From: an uncultured Flavobacteriaceae bacterium
Lineage (GTDB): Bacteria; Bacteroidota; Bacteroidia; Flavobacteriales; Flavobacteriaceae
Assembly: GCA_947500445.1 (NCBI GenBank)
Contig: CANMSB010000017.1
Location: 39,592 to 103,591 of the forward strand
DNA length: 64,000 bases
Direction: 5' to 3'
In this document: positions 10,201 through 18,842 of the stretch, piece by piece
How positions within the stretch are numbered: the stretch's first letter is position 1
How the letters are laid out: the number at the start of each line of letters is the position of its first letter
Program-made: the position numbers and the translations under genes
The notes under the pieces: generated by a model
What the model was told of the DNA's origin: nothing
What the model saw: only the letters and a program-made list of their open reading frames with translations
Database searches by the model: none

Positions 10201-10409
10201 CGATAACGATAAATATTTCCCGAAAAATTGATCACAAAAAACACCATGATCGCTTCGAACCAAGTAGCATTGTAAATCCAAATACGTGCGGTTTCCGTGC
10301 TGTACTTAGTCTCGACAAAAGTGCCGATTCCCATGGCAATGGCAAAAACGATAAAAAGCAAGGCCATTAAACGGGTGGAAAACAGGATGTTCTTTAGCGA
10401 TTCCTTCAT
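7212..10409 (-). CDS. ccsBA: Fused cytochrome c synthase CcsBA (ResB-ResC fusion)
   Basis: A 1065-residue fusion of the two System II cytochrome c maturation proteins. The N-terminal half is ResB/CcsB-like: membrane spans near residues 15-35, 50 and 75, then a large periplasmic region with a further span near 440. The C-terminal half is CcsA/ResC with multiple spans and the haem-handling tryptophan motif WGRYWGWDPKETWAL around residue 965. The protein exports and presents haem to apocytochromes at the outer face of the inner membrane. Fused CcsBA is the normal arrangement in Bacteroidota and epsilonproteobacteria. The histidine-rich stretch EHTPDDGHDHSKD (~495) follows a cleavable-looking segment where the two ancestral proteins join. 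It is monocistronic here. Confidence 0.94.
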   Translation of the reverse strand: MKESLKNILFSTRLMALLFIVFAIAMGIGTFVETKYSTETARIWIYNATWFEAIMVFFVINFSGNIYRYRLLRWEKWPVLLLHLSWILIIVGAFVTRYISFEGMMPIREGASEKVFYSDKTYLTVYVDGTIDGVGQRKILQEDLIVTPEAKKTNLPWSSDYGGAPFTISYVDFIDGVKEGMVPDPNGKAFLKIVEAGDGQRHEHFLEDGQVSSIHNVLFSLNKRTDGAINIIVTDSTYLLQTPFEGDFMRMADQFQGQVVKDSVQELQLRSLYNMAGMQFVFPEPVVKGSYGIVKVPKTEQTKATLDALVVAVTANGERVEKKILGGKGSAEFTKKFKVGGLDFMLSYGSKVHELPFSIKLNDFIAEKYPGTEKGYASFMSKISVEDDRPFDYDVYMNNILDHKGYRFFQSSFSPDEKGTVLSVNHDQWGTGITYVGYFLLYIGLLGIMFFGKTRFKDLSRSLKKLNDKKRTLTTLFLLGSALWATAQEHTPDDGHDHSKDAPTAEQVDSLIRATIVSEAHAEKFGKLVIQDDAGRMKPINTFSSELLRKLSLKDKFKEMNSDQVFLSMMGNPALWYNAQFIAVDKKGKNDSIRKVIGIPKGQKYVRAVDFFDEKGRYKLEPFLREATTTNIPNMFDQDYKDANIRLSLLDQALQGSIVKIFPLLNDENNKWISALEFRGGQYQIGDTLYANFVKNALPYYLMSLKKAQQSGDYTEADKLLEAFKQNQLNHGKEVLPSDAKIKTEVVYNKLGIFQELWRLYPVAGLLMFIILVLQIFKDRGIWRIGVYALKGTIIILFLWHTAGLALRWYISGHAPWSNAYESILYVAWATMGMGFALGKKSDMTIASSAFVAGMLLWIAHQNWVDPSIGNLVPVLDSYWLMIHVAVIVGSYGPLTVGMILGLVALILIMLTTKKNKKRMELNLKELTIINEVTLTVGLIMLTIGNFLGGQWANESWGRYWGWDPKETWALISIMVYAFAIHTRLIPGLRGKWTFNFLSVAAYGSIMMTYFGVNYYLVGLHSYGQSGAAAITPDYIWYIILVVLLLGGVSLWRYRANYVKSANEK

Positions 10410-10686
10410 CGGAGGTAGGGTTGAAATTTGATGGCAAAAATACTACCTTTTTGCCGTAACGACCGTCTTTAAAAAGGAAATAAGGTTGAACAAAACTGTT
10501 AATTATTTCCATATTTTGAAGTGGCGGCCTATTTACCCTCCAAAGCTATTTTTTAAAGATGGAATCGGTATCGGAGATATACCGGTACCATTGCTCCCAA
10601 CCTTTGGTTTGCACTGTTTTTGGGCCCTTGTTCAAAACAATAAGCGGATACGGGTTCATCATAGAAAATAAGGGCCGTTTTTATCG

Positions 10687-10694
10687 TATTTTTG
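10687..10694 (+). promoter_or_regulatory. Promoter -7 element TATTTTTG, nearly abutting the start codon
   Basis: The box matches the Bacteroidota -7 consensus TAnnTTTG and ends five bases before the ATG of the DUF2520 gene. I see no good TTG at the -33 spacing. If the box is used, the transcript would have almost no leader. Confidence 0.45.
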
Positions 10695-10698
10695 GACC

Positions 10699-11457
10699 AT
10701 GTTGAATATTGTAATCGTTGGAACGGGAAATGTTGCGAAACAGCTGCAAGATCATTTGTTGGAGTGCCCTATCATCCGAAAGTTACAGGTATTGGCCAGA
10801 AACGAGGAGGCTCGCGACCATTTTGATGAAGGGGTGCTCGTTTTTGGAACGGAATCCGTCATGCCGGATGTGGACATCTTTTTGATAGCAGTATCCGATG
10901 GTCAAATTTCGGCGGTTTCCGACAGACTGAAGGGCAAAAAGGGTCTGATTGCGCACACGGCGGGCAGCGTACCAATGGAGGTATTGAAAGCCCATCCGAA
11001 CCATGGTGTCTTTTATCCCTTGCAAACGTTCAGTAAAGCCCGTAAGGTAGCCTTTGATAACATTCCGATCTGTATTGAAGCGAATACCCCAGAAAATCAA
11101 CGCCTATTGGGCAACCTGGCTTCGGGCCTCACCAAAGAGATACACCCTATTGACACGCAACAACGAAAAGGGCTACATCTGGCGGCCGTATTCGCCAATA
11201 ATTTCACCAACCATATGTACCATTTGGCGAATGAAATCTGTAAGGAACGGGGGGTTTCCTTCGACCTTTTAAAACCATTGATTTTGGAGACCGCACAAAA
11301 AATTGAAGACGGGCTTCCTTTGGACATGCAGACCGGACCTGCACGGCGAAACGATACCGCCATATTGAACGGGCATCTGGGAGCATTGCAAAATTTAGAA
11401 CTAAAAGAAACATATCGAATAATAAGTAAATCTATTTCAAATACTTATAATCGATAA
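10699..11457 (+). CDS. Rossmann-like and DUF2520 domain-containing protein
   Basis: 252 residues. The N-terminus is a dinucleotide-binding Rossmann fold (IVIVGTGNVAKQL at residue 3, HTAGSVPMEVL at ~93). The C-terminal half is the all-helical DUF2520 domain (AAVFANNFTNHMYHLANEIC, ~165; GPARRNDTAILNGHL, ~215). Related proteins were often annotated as NADP oxidoreductases of the ketopantoate-reductase-like class; the reaction is not established. It heads a plus-strand run that continues with the KdsC-like phosphatase, Maf and a lipoprotein. This DUF2520-KdsC-Maf order is familiar in Flavobacteriia (from memory, not checked). Confidence 0.9.
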   Translation: MLNIVIVGTGNVAKQLQDHLLECPIIRKLQVLARNEEARDHFDEGVLVFGTESVMPDVDIFLIAVSDGQISAVSDRLKGKKGLIAHTAGSVPMEVLKAHPNHGVFYPLQTFSKARKVAFDNIPICIEANTPENQRLLGNLASGLTKEIHPIDTQQRKGLHLAAVFANNFTNHMYHLANEICKERGVSFDLLKPLILETAQKIEDGLPLDMQTGPARRNDTAILNGHLGALQNLELKETYRIISKSISNTYNR

Positions 11458-11532
11458 CCGTAATTTTTAATTGAACTATAAAATTGTATACGACCGGACT
11501 ACAAATCACCTAGTCACCCAAAAATAAAATGT

Positions 11533-12060
11533 GTGGAAAAGAGCTATAAAAAAATTTTAAAGGACATTACTACCTTTGTTTTCGATGTGGACGGGGTGTT
11601 TACGGACGGTTCGCTTTTAATTACCTCAGAGGGCGAAATGCTCCGAAAAATGAGCGTTAAAGATGGGTATGCCTTAAAAACGGCACTGGACAAGGGTTAC
11701 AACGTCTGTATCATTTCCGGAGGCACCAACGAAGGGGTTCGCAATCGCCTGAAGGGGCTTGGTGTAAGCGATATCTTTTTGGGCGCTCATCAAAAAACGG
11801 TTCCGTTAAAGGCCTATATGAAAGAAAACAATATCACGGCAAAAGAAATACTTTATATGGGTGACGATATTCCCGACATCCCTCCCTTGCAAATGGTAGC
11901 CCTAGCTACTTGCCCGCAAGATGCGGTGCCAGAAGTAAAGGACGTCTGCAATTACATCTCGCATAAAAATGGTGGAGATTCCTGTGTGCGCGACGTTATC
12001 ACCCAAGTGTTAAAAGTTCGGGGGGATTGGCTCGATAATTTTGACGCGCAAAATGCTTGA
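11533..12060 (+). CDS. kdsC: KdsC-like HAD phosphatase (3-deoxy-D-manno-octulosonate 8-phosphate phosphatase family)
   Basis: 175 residues, the normal length for the C0-type HAD phosphatase that dephosphorylates KDO 8-phosphate during lipopolysaccharide core synthesis. HAD motif I is FDVDGVFTDGS (~18) with the nucleophilic Asp and the following Asp; motif II is IISGGTNEG (~63); motif III/IV is the late lysine and YMGDDIPDIP (~113). The start is GTG at 11533: the nearby ATG at 11529 is in another frame and closes after six codons, and the in-frame sequence further upstream is stopped. Some relatives act on other sugar acid phosphates, so the substrate is likely but not proven. Confidence 0.85.
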   Translation: MEKSYKKILKDITTFVFDVDGVFTDGSLLITSEGEMLRKMSVKDGYALKTALDKGYNVCIISGGTNEGVRNRLKGLGVSDIFLGAHQKTVPLKAYMKENNITAKEILYMGDDIPDIPPLQMVALATCPQDAVPEVKDVCNYISHKNGGDSCVRDVITQVLKVRGDWLDNFDAQNA

Positions 12061-12063
12061 ACC

Positions 12064-12666
12064 ATGCTTCAAAAATCATTAGAAAACATTACCGTCATAC
12101 TCGCTTCGGGATCACCAAGGCGCCACCAGTTTTTTAAGGACCTGGAAATACCGTTCGAGATACGGCTGAATCCGGTGGACGAAGTTTATCCCGACACCTT
12201 AAAGGGAGCAGAAATTTCGGATTATCTGGCCGAGCTTAAAGCCGCTCCTTTTGAGGGGAATATCGCGCCCAACGAAATTGTGATCACCTCGGATACCGTG
12301 GTTTGGCACAAAGGGGTATCGCTCGCCAAAGCTGCCGATGCCCAAGAAGCGGCTCAAATGCTACGGACCCTTTCCGGTGATTGGCATCAGGTAATTACAT
12401 CGATCTGTTTTACCACGGCTACGGCACAGCGCACGGTCCATGAAACGACAGCGGTTAAATTTAGGGCGTTGACCGAAACGGAAATAGCCCATTACATCAA
12501 TAATTATAGTCCTTTTGACAAGGCCGGTGCCTATGGCATTCAAGAATGGCTCGGTCATATTGGCATCGAACAGATCAAGGGTACCCATAACAATGTAATG
12601 GGACTGCCGACACAGCTGCTGTATAAAACGCTGACGCAAATGACCGCATCGGTCCCGACCCTTTGA
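12064..12666 (+). CDS. Maf family nucleotide pyrophosphatase
   Basis: 200 residues. Maf proteins hydrolyse non-canonical or modified nucleoside triphosphates such as dTTP, UTP or m7GTP to monophosphates in the cytoplasm. The signature is present: ILASGSPRRHQFF at residue ~12, TSDTVVWHKG (~78), the KAADAQEAAQMLRTLSGDWHQVIT region (~92) and FDKAGAYGIQEW (~150) with the conserved acidic and lysine residues. It starts three bases after the KdsC stop codon, so the two are cotranslated from one message. Confidence 0.93.
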   Translation: MLQKSLENITVILASGSPRRHQFFKDLEIPFEIRLNPVDEVYPDTLKGAEISDYLAELKAAPFEGNIAPNEIVITSDTVVWHKGVSLAKAADAQEAAQMLRTLSGDWHQVITSICFTTATAQRTVHETTAVKFRALTETEIAHYINNYSPFDKAGAYGIQEWLGHIGIEQIKGTHNNVMGLPTQLLYKTLTQMTASVPTL

Positions 12667-12698
12667 ACAATAAATACGAAAACAAAAAAATAGCACCT

Positions 12699-13655
12699 AT
12701 GAACAATATCCGACACCGAAACATCGCACGCGTAACAATTTTCGCATTCCTGCTTTTGTTGACCGCATGCCAAACCAAAAAAACAGGGGAACAAAACGTA
12801 GCGATGGCCGAAACACCGTTATCGGAAAGCCAGAACAACAGCCCCCGGCACGAAATAAGCAACGATTTTAAAAAATATTGGTATTCGGGCACTGCCGAAA
12901 TCACCTCATACAAGCTAGAACAGGCCCGTTACGGGGAAATGAGGACCGGCAGCTCGGTGCTCATTTACGTTACCGAACCATTTTTGGCCGACAAACAGGT
13001 AAAGGCGGACGGTTCCAACCCCGATAACATACCCGTACTAAAACTCAACAGTACAAAAAACTACCTTACGGGAATATACCCCTACTCCATTATGAGCAGC
13101 AGTTTTTATCCCGTACATGATAACACCCATGCCCTAAAATTATCCTTTTCATCGCAGGAATGGTGCGGTCAGGTTTACGCACAACTCAACAACCGTGAAC
13201 AATTTGAAATAAGCTCGCACAGTTATTTTGAGACCGAAGCGGACGAACGCTTAACTTTGGAGAAAGCCGTGCTTGAAAATGAATTATGGAACAAAATAAG
13301 GATCAGCCCCGAAAAGCTTCCTTTGGGCAGTATTACCGCCGTACCTTCTTTGGAGTATATTCGACTGTCCCACAAACCTTTAAAAAGCTATGAGGCAACT
13401 ACCACTTTAACAACTTCGGAAGGCATCTCCAGTTATTCGATTACCTACCCGGAATTGAAGCGCAGCCTGAAAATCAACTTTACCGAAGCCTTTCCCCACA
13501 CCATTGAAAGCTGGTCGGAAACGTTTATCAGCGGCTATGGGGCCAATGCCAAGGAACTGACATCCAAAGGCACAAAAATCGAACGCATCAAAAGCCCCTA
13601 TTGGCAAAAAAACAGCAACCGTTTTGTTTCGTTGCGCGATAGTTTAGGACTCTAG
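12699..13655 (+). CDS. Lipoprotein of unknown function downstream of Maf
   Basis: About 318 residues from the ATG at 12699, chosen because it gives a compact type II signal peptide ending in the lipobox LLLTAC; a TTG at 12663 overlapping the Maf stop is possible but less likely. After the lipid-modified Cys and a polar linker, the protein is one mixed alpha/beta domain with no motif I recognise. Homologues in flavobacteria have often been labelled septum formation inhibitor Maf, apparently by position next to maf rather than by similarity; nothing in this sequence resembles Maf. Probable location is the outer or inner membrane facing the periplasm. Confidence 0.8.
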   Translation: MNNIRHRNIARVTIFAFLLLLTACQTKKTGEQNVAMAETPLSESQNNSPRHEISNDFKKYWYSGTAEITSYKLEQARYGEMRTGSSVLIYVTEPFLADKQVKADGSNPDNIPVLKLNSTKNYLTGIYPYSIMSSSFYPVHDNTHALKLSFSSQEWCGQVYAQLNNREQFEISSHSYFETEADERLTLEKAVLENELWNKIRISPEKLPLGSITAVPSLEYIRLSHKPLKSYEATTTLTTSEGISSYSITYPELKRSLKINFTEAFPHTIESWSETFISGYGANAKELTSKGTKIERIKSPYWQKNSNRFVSLRDSLGL

Positions 13656-13658
13656 CGT

Positions 13659-14210
13659 ATGGAGCATTTTTTTCAAGGGCATCAAGGGGAAATCCTTTGG
13701 TCGGTCATTATTCTAGTGTTGCTGACGGTAATACGGTTCGTTGGCTCCCAAACGGTACGTAAAATCGGGCGTGTCGGAAATATCGAACAGGTACGGGTAC
13801 TCCGGATATCCAAGTACCTGTCGTTGTTGTATACCTTTTTGGCCGTTGTCGCCCTCTCTTTGGTATGGGGCATCAATTTTAAGGAACTGGGGCTGCTGTT
13901 TTCTTCTGTTTTTGCCGTAATCGGTGTAGCGCTTTTTGCGCAATGGTCCATATTGAGCAACGTTACCGCAGGGGTCATCCTATTTTTTGCCTTTCCCTTT
14001 AAAATCGGGGACCGCATCCAAATTATGGACAAGGACCTGCAAACCGAGGGTTCGGGCGCTCAGGAAAGTTTCCGTATCGAGGACATTAAGGCATATCATG
14101 TGCGGCTTCGAAGCGATTCCGGGCAACTGATCACCTATCCCAATAATATGATGCTTCAAAAAGCCGTTACCCTCCTTTGCGACGACACTACCGATACCAA
14201 CATGCCGTAG
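13659..14210 (+). CDS. Small MscS-type mechanosensitive channel
   Basis: 183 residues with three hydrophobic segments (~14-30, ~53-70, ~78-115) followed by a short MscS beta domain. The third segment plus the sequence LSNVTAGVILFFAFPFKIGDRI is the pore helix and the classic MS_channel entry motif. These channels release solutes on hypo-osmotic shock. It is far shorter than MscS of E. coli, lacking most of the C-terminal cage, as seen in many Bacteroidota paralogues. It starts three bases after the lipoprotein stop and is likely in the same operon. Confidence 0.85.
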   Translation: MEHFFQGHQGEILWSVIILVLLTVIRFVGSQTVRKIGRVGNIEQVRVLRISKYLSLLYTFLAVVALSLVWGINFKELGLLFSSVFAVIGVALFAQWSILSNVTAGVILFFAFPFKIGDRIQIMDKDLQTEGSGAQESFRIEDIKAYHVRLRSDSGQLITYPNNMMLQKAVTLLCDDTTDTNMP

Positions 14211-14283
14211 TGTTAAAGAAAATTTAAAAGGACATCCTCCGCTTTTTATCTTTCTATCTTTGATTTTCAACCAAATACAACTT

Positions 14284-16815
14284 ATGCGTCTCACGTTTTT
14301 ATTTCTTTTTCACCTCATTTTCGGGCAATTACAAACTATTGCCCAAGAGGATCACAAAACGAACCCCTCCGATATTTATCATGCGCTTCAAAAACTCAAC
14401 TTTTTGGGCTCCGCGCTATACGTAGCTGCACATCCCGATGATGAAAATACCCGGCTGATCTCCTATCTGTCCAATCACGACAAGGCGAGAACGGCCTATT
14501 TGTCGATGACCAGAGGCGATGGCGGGCAAAACCTCATCGGTCCCGAACTTCGGGAACTGTTGGGCGTATTGCGTACCCAAGAGCTTTTGGCGGCTCGAAG
14601 GGTGGATGGCGGACAGCAGTTTTTTACCCGGGCAAACGATTTTGGATACTCCAAACACCCCGACGAAACATTGCGCATCTGGAACAAGAAAGAGGTGTTG
14701 CGCGATGTGGTGCAACTGATCCGACAATTTAAGCCCGATGTTATTATCAATAGATTCGACCATCGCTCCCCCGGAAGCACCCATGGACACCATACCGCTT
14801 CCGCCATGTTGAGCATGGAAGCGTTTGATCTGGTCGGCGATGCAACTGCCTATCCCGAACAACTGGACCGTATGGATACTTGGAAGCCCGAACGGCTCTT
14901 TTTCAACACCTCTTGGTGGTTTTATGGCAGTGAAGAAAAGTTTGCGGCAGCGGACAAAAGTAAGATGCTATCCTTTGATATCGGCACCTACTACCCCACA
15001 TTGGGGATGTCGAACAACGAAATTGCCTCCTTGGCGAGCAGTCAGCACTTATGCCAAGGGTTTGGCCGGCGGCTCAGAAGGGGCTCCCAAAAAGAATATG
15101 TAGAACTGCTAAAAGGATCGTTACCGGAAGACAAGACCGATCTTTTTGATGGTATCGATACCTCTTGGTCGCGGTTGGCCAATGGAAAGGCCATCGGGGA
15201 TTTACTGTATCCCGTTGAGGAAAGCTTTAATTTTAAGGACCCCAGTGTTCACTTGCCCCAACTTTTGGAAGCATATTCCCTTTTGTCCGATATTGACGAC
15301 GACCATTGGAAAACCATTAAACTACAGGAGCTACAAAACATTATTGTTGCCATATCCGGGCTTTATCTGGAGGCCTCTGCAACGGATGGCCATAGCTACC
15401 CCGGAGGAACGGTAACGGTAAATGTGGAAGCCATCAACAGGAGCGACTATCCCATTGCCCTGCAATCGGTAAGCATTGGTGACACCATTGTTACAAATGG
15501 ACCGAACCAGCTGGCCAACAATGTAAAAATCAATGTAGAGGCCAATTTTATGGTCCCCAAGACTACGGGGTACACCAGTCCGTATTGGCTGAACGAAACG
15601 GGCAGTTTGGGCATGTACACCGTCCAAAATCGTCAATTGATCGGAAAACCGGAGACCCCTAGAAAGTTTTATGCGGCATTCGATCTTGATTTTAATGGAA
15701 AAACGATCAAGATCGTTAAACCGGTGGTTTACCGGTTCGCCCGTCCCGACAAGGGGGAATTGACGCAACCTTTTGAAATTGTTCCCGCGGCCACTGTTGG
15801 GTTTGAGGACAAGGTGATGATTTTTGCCGATGGACGTTCCAAAACCATACCTGTCATCGTTCAGGCGCACAAGGACAACGCCAAGGGTACCGTTAGGCTA
15901 ATCCATTCCGATGGTTGGCAATCGGATGCGGAAAGCAAACCGTTCCAAATCGAAAAAAAGGGCGATAAACAAATTATCATGTTTCAACTGACACCGCCTT
16001 CCGATGAAAACGAGGATTATTTGGTTCCCATATTGGAAATAGCGGGAGCGCAAATATCCAAGGAATTGGTAGAAATTGCTTATGACCACGTGCCCAAACA
16101 ATCCGTACTGTTGCCGGCCCAAGCTAAAATCGTACGATTAAACATTCAAAAAATCGGAAAACGGATCGGGTATATCGTCGGGGCGGGAGACGCCGTACCG
16201 AAGAGCTTGGAACAGATCGGTTACGATGTACAAGTGATCGCACCGGAAGATATCGTGGCCGGTAGCTTGGACGGGTTTGATGCGATCGTTACCGGAATTC
16301 GCGCGTACAACGTGGTTCCGGAGCTGCAGTTCAAACAACGGTATTTATTGGAGTATGTAAACAAGGGCGGTAACCTGATCGTACAATACAACACGGCAGG
16401 CCGCTGGAACAAACAGTTCGAGAACATCGCCCCCTATCCCTTGACCTTATCGAGGGACCGGGTAACCGATGAGCTTTCAGAAGTGCGCATTCTGGACAAA
16501 AAACATCCCATGCTCCAGTTTCCCAATACCATCGCCGAGACCGATTTTGATGGCTGGGTCCAGGAACGCGGCCTTTATTTCCCCAACGAGTGGGATTCGG
16601 CGTTCACCCCATTATTTTCAATGAAAGACTCCGGCGAAACCGCTAAAAATGGGAGTTTGCTAGTAGCGCCTTACGGTAAGGGCAACTACATTTACACCGG
16701 GCTGAGTTTCTTTAGAGAACTTCCGGCCGGCGTACCCGGCGCATATAAATTGTTCGCCAATATGCTTTCCTTGGGCAAGACCAATGTTTCCAAACCAAAG
16801 AACGTAAAAGGATAA
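14284..16815 (+). CDS. Secreted PIG-L/LmbE-like deacetylase with C-terminal ThuA/GATase-like region
   Basis: About 843 residues from ATG 14284, which places a signal peptide (MRLTFLFLFHLIFGQLQTIAQ) at the start; ATG 14260 would add eight residues in front. The N-terminal domain is a PIG-L family zinc deacetylase: YVAAHPDDENT at ~46 and HGHHTAS at ~160 hold the metal-binding residues. The middle part is beta-rich (CARDB-like). The C-terminal ~200 residues resemble a class I glutamine-amidotransferase-like fold (VGAGDAVPKSLEQIG, FDAIVTGIRAYN, GGNLIVQYNTAG). PIG-L enzymes remove acetyl groups from N-acetylglucosamine-type sugars; substrate here is unknown. A 33-residue membrane peptide and a sodium symporter follow directly, suggesting coupled cleavage and uptake. 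Confidence 0.85.
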   Translation: MRLTFLFLFHLIFGQLQTIAQEDHKTNPSDIYHALQKLNFLGSALYVAAHPDDENTRLISYLSNHDKARTAYLSMTRGDGGQNLIGPELRELLGVLRTQELLAARRVDGGQQFFTRANDFGYSKHPDETLRIWNKKEVLRDVVQLIRQFKPDVIINRFDHRSPGSTHGHHTASAMLSMEAFDLVGDATAYPEQLDRMDTWKPERLFFNTSWWFYGSEEKFAAADKSKMLSFDIGTYYPTLGMSNNEIASLASSQHLCQGFGRRLRRGSQKEYVELLKGSLPEDKTDLFDGIDTSWSRLANGKAIGDLLYPVEESFNFKDPSVHLPQLLEAYSLLSDIDDDHWKTIKLQELQNIIVAISGLYLEASATDGHSYPGGTVTVNVEAINRSDYPIALQSVSIGDTIVTNGPNQLANNVKINVEANFMVPKTTGYTSPYWLNETGSLGMYTVQNRQLIGKPETPRKFYAAFDLDFNGKTIKIVKPVVYRFARPDKGELTQPFEIVPAATVGFEDKVMIFADGRSKTIPVIVQAHKDNAKGTVRLIHSDGWQSDAESKPFQIEKKGDKQIIMFQLTPPSDENEDYLVPILEIAGAQISKELVEIAYDHVPKQSVLLPAQAKIVRLNIQKIGKRIGYIVGAGDAVPKSLEQIGYDVQVIAPEDIVAGSLDGFDAIVTGIRAYNVVPELQFKQRYLLEYVNKGGNLIVQYNTAGRWNKQFENIAPYPLTLSRDRVTDELSEVRILDKKHPMLQFPNTIAETDFDGWVQERGLYFPNEWDSAFTPLFSMKDSGETAKNGSLLVAPYGKGNYIYTGLSFFRELPAGVPGAYKLFANMLSLGKTNVSKPKNVKG

Positions 16816-16816
16816 C

Positions 16817-16918
16817 ATGCACGACAAGTTTGTTTGGAAAAAGGAGTATACCTTGGTATTGGCGCTAAATGTTATATACCTATTGATTTTCAATTACTTA
16901 ATGACCAGTTTTAGCTAA
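16817..16918 (+). CDS. 33-residue membrane microprotein upstream of symporter
   Basis: A short open frame begins with ATG at 16817, one base after the LmbE-like gene's stop codon, and ends with TAA at 16918, directly against the ATG of the symporter at 16919. It encodes a charged N-terminus (MHDKFVWKKEY) and one membrane helix (LVLALNVIYLLIFNYLM). Exact packing between two genes and the clear helix argue that it is translated. Small accessory peptides encoded just before SSS symporters are known in other bacteria; that this is one of them is inference. Confidence 0.65.
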   Translation: MHDKFVWKKEYTLVLALNVIYLLIFNYLMTSFS

Positions 16919-18655
16919 ATGGAAACATTAGATTGGTATGTACTCTCCGGAACCCTCCTTTTCATCGTAGTCTACGGAGTATGGAAAACTAGGGGACGCC
17001 AAAGTGTCGCGGACTATGTCGGCGGTGGAAAGGACGCCAAATGGTGGACCATCGGTCTTTCCGTTATGGCGACCCAAGCCAGTGCCATTACCTTTTTATC
17101 GACACCGGGTCAGGCATTCCATGACGGTATGGGCTTTGTACAGTTCTACTTTGGACTGCCCTTGGCCATGATTGTCATATGCCTCGTATTCATCCCCATC
17201 TATCATAAACTAAAGGTGTACACCGCCTATGAGTTTTTGGAAAATCGTTTCGACCTAAAGACCCGGTCCCTGGCGGCCGTTCTTTTTTTGATTCAAAGGG
17301 GATTGGGTGCCGGTATCACCATTTTTGCGCCCTCGATCATTCTTTCTGCTATTTTGGGCTGGGACCTGCGAACCTTGAACGTTATCCTTGGCCTCTTGGT
17401 CATCATCTACACCGTATCGGGGGGAACCAAAGCGGTAAGCGTTACGCAAAAACAGCAGATGTTCGTTATTATGTTCGGGATGTTCGTAACCTTCTTTTTT
17501 ATCTTGGGGTACCTTCCAAACGATATTACCTTTACCAAGGCCTTAAAAATAGCCGGAGCCAACGACAAACTGAACATTCTCGATTTTAAGTTTGATTTTA
17601 CGAACCGTTATAATTTTTGGAACGGTGTTACGGGCGGGTTCTTTTTAATGCTGGCCTATTTTGGTACCGATCAAAGCCAGGTACAACGTTATTTGTCCGG
17701 AAAATCGATACGGGAAAGCCAACTAGGGCTCATTTTTAACGGTATCCTTAAAATACCGATGCAGTTTTTTATTTTACTCGTAGGGGTGATGGTCTTCGTT
17801 TTTTATCAATATAATGCCTCTCCCTTAAACTTTAATCCTTCCGCCACCGAGGCCATATTACAATCCCCTTTTGCGGAAGACTATAAAAACCTGGAAGAAG
17901 CGCACCTGGAACTGGAAGTCCAAAAGAAAATTGCCCAGAACAATTTTTCAAAAGCCTTGGAACTAAAAGAATATAGCGCCATATCGGAGGCAAAGACCAA
18001 AATAATCGCCATCAATACGAAGGATCAGGCCAACCGGGCGACCGCGCGCAACCTGATCAAACAAGCCGATGCGTCCGTAGAGACCAACGACAAGGATTAC
18101 GTATTCATTCACTTTATACTAACCAACCTGCCCCGGGGCTTGATCGGGTTGTTGTTGGCGGTTATCCTATCGGCCGCGATGTCCTCCACCGCCTCGGAAT
18201 TAAATGCCTTGGGCACCATTACTGCGCTGGACCTTTACAAGCGAAACAAAACGGGCAACTTTTCCGAACGGCATTATGTAAACGCATCCAAAGTTTTTAC
18301 TCTGGTATGGGGCGTTATCGCTATTTTGGTGGCCTGTGTGGCCAATCTGTTCGACAACCTCATCCAACTGGTCAATATTATCGGCTCCATTTTTTACGGC
18401 AATGTTTTAGGTATTTTTCTATTGGCTTTCTTTCTAAAGTTTGTAAAAGGAAATGCCGTGTTTTTTGCCGCTGTGTTGACGCAAATCATCGTTATCGTAT
18501 GTTATTACTACCTCATTCACATTTATCCCCCCGGACAGGAAAAACTAAGCTATCTCCTGTTAAACTTCGTGGGAGCATTATTGGTAATGTTTTTGGCCGT
18601 TGTTTTTGAATTGTTCGATCGCTTATTGAAAAATTCTTCGGTGCACAACGCTTGA
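16919..18655 (+). CDS. Sodium:solute symporter (SSS family)
   Basis: 578 residues with about fourteen membrane spans. The SSS family features are visible: YVGGGKDAKWWTIGLSVMATQASAITFLSTPG near residue 30-65, the YTAYEFLENRFDLKTR loop (~103), GLGAGITIFAPS, YTVSGGTKAVSVTQ (~160-175), and the late AVILSAAMSSTASELNALGT segment (~420) that contributes to the sodium site. A charged hydrophilic loop of about 80 residues (~310-390) with coiled-coil character is inserted between spans. It imports an unknown solute, often a sugar or organic acid, using the sodium gradient. It lies in one run with the LmbE-like protein and the microprotein. Confidence 0.9.
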   Translation: METLDWYVLSGTLLFIVVYGVWKTRGRQSVADYVGGGKDAKWWTIGLSVMATQASAITFLSTPGQAFHDGMGFVQFYFGLPLAMIVICLVFIPIYHKLKVYTAYEFLENRFDLKTRSLAAVLFLIQRGLGAGITIFAPSIILSAILGWDLRTLNVILGLLVIIYTVSGGTKAVSVTQKQQMFVIMFGMFVTFFFILGYLPNDITFTKALKIAGANDKLNILDFKFDFTNRYNFWNGVTGGFFLMLAYFGTDQSQVQRYLSGKSIRESQLGLIFNGILKIPMQFFILLVGVMVFVFYQYNASPLNFNPSATEAILQSPFAEDYKNLEEAHLELEVQKKIAQNNFSKALELKEYSAISEAKTKIIAINTKDQANRATARNLIKQADASVETNDKDYVFIHFILTNLPRGLIGLLLAVILSAAMSSTASELNALGTITALDLYKRNKTGNFSERHYVNASKVFTLVWGVIAILVACVANLFDNLIQLVNIIGSIFYGNVLGIFLLAFFLKFVKGNAVFFAAVLTQIIVIVCYYYLIHIYPPGQEKLSYLLLNFVGALLVMFLAVVFELFDRLLKNSSVHNA

Positions 18656-18764
18656 TGATGTTTTCATCAAAAATGTGTCCGATAGTGTATCGAGATCTTT
18701 TATCCTGGCAGTCCGGGTTTCGTTGGAATGGTTATTTTTAACCAGCAATTGGTAATACACCTAC

Positions 18765-18798
18765 AAAAAAGGGAGCAACTTTTATTGAAGTCGCTCCC
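18765..18798 (-). terminator. Terminator of the multidomain lyase-like gene
   Basis: Stem GGGAGC (18771-18776) pairs with GCTCCC (18793-18798), extended inward by ACTT/AAGT; on the minus strand it is followed by six U residues (18765-18770). It lies 45 bases past the stop of the minus-strand gene. Confidence 0.7.
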
Positions 18799-18842
18799 TG
18801 TACTTTTCGAGTTAAAAAAAGTGTATGCCCACGGATACCATG

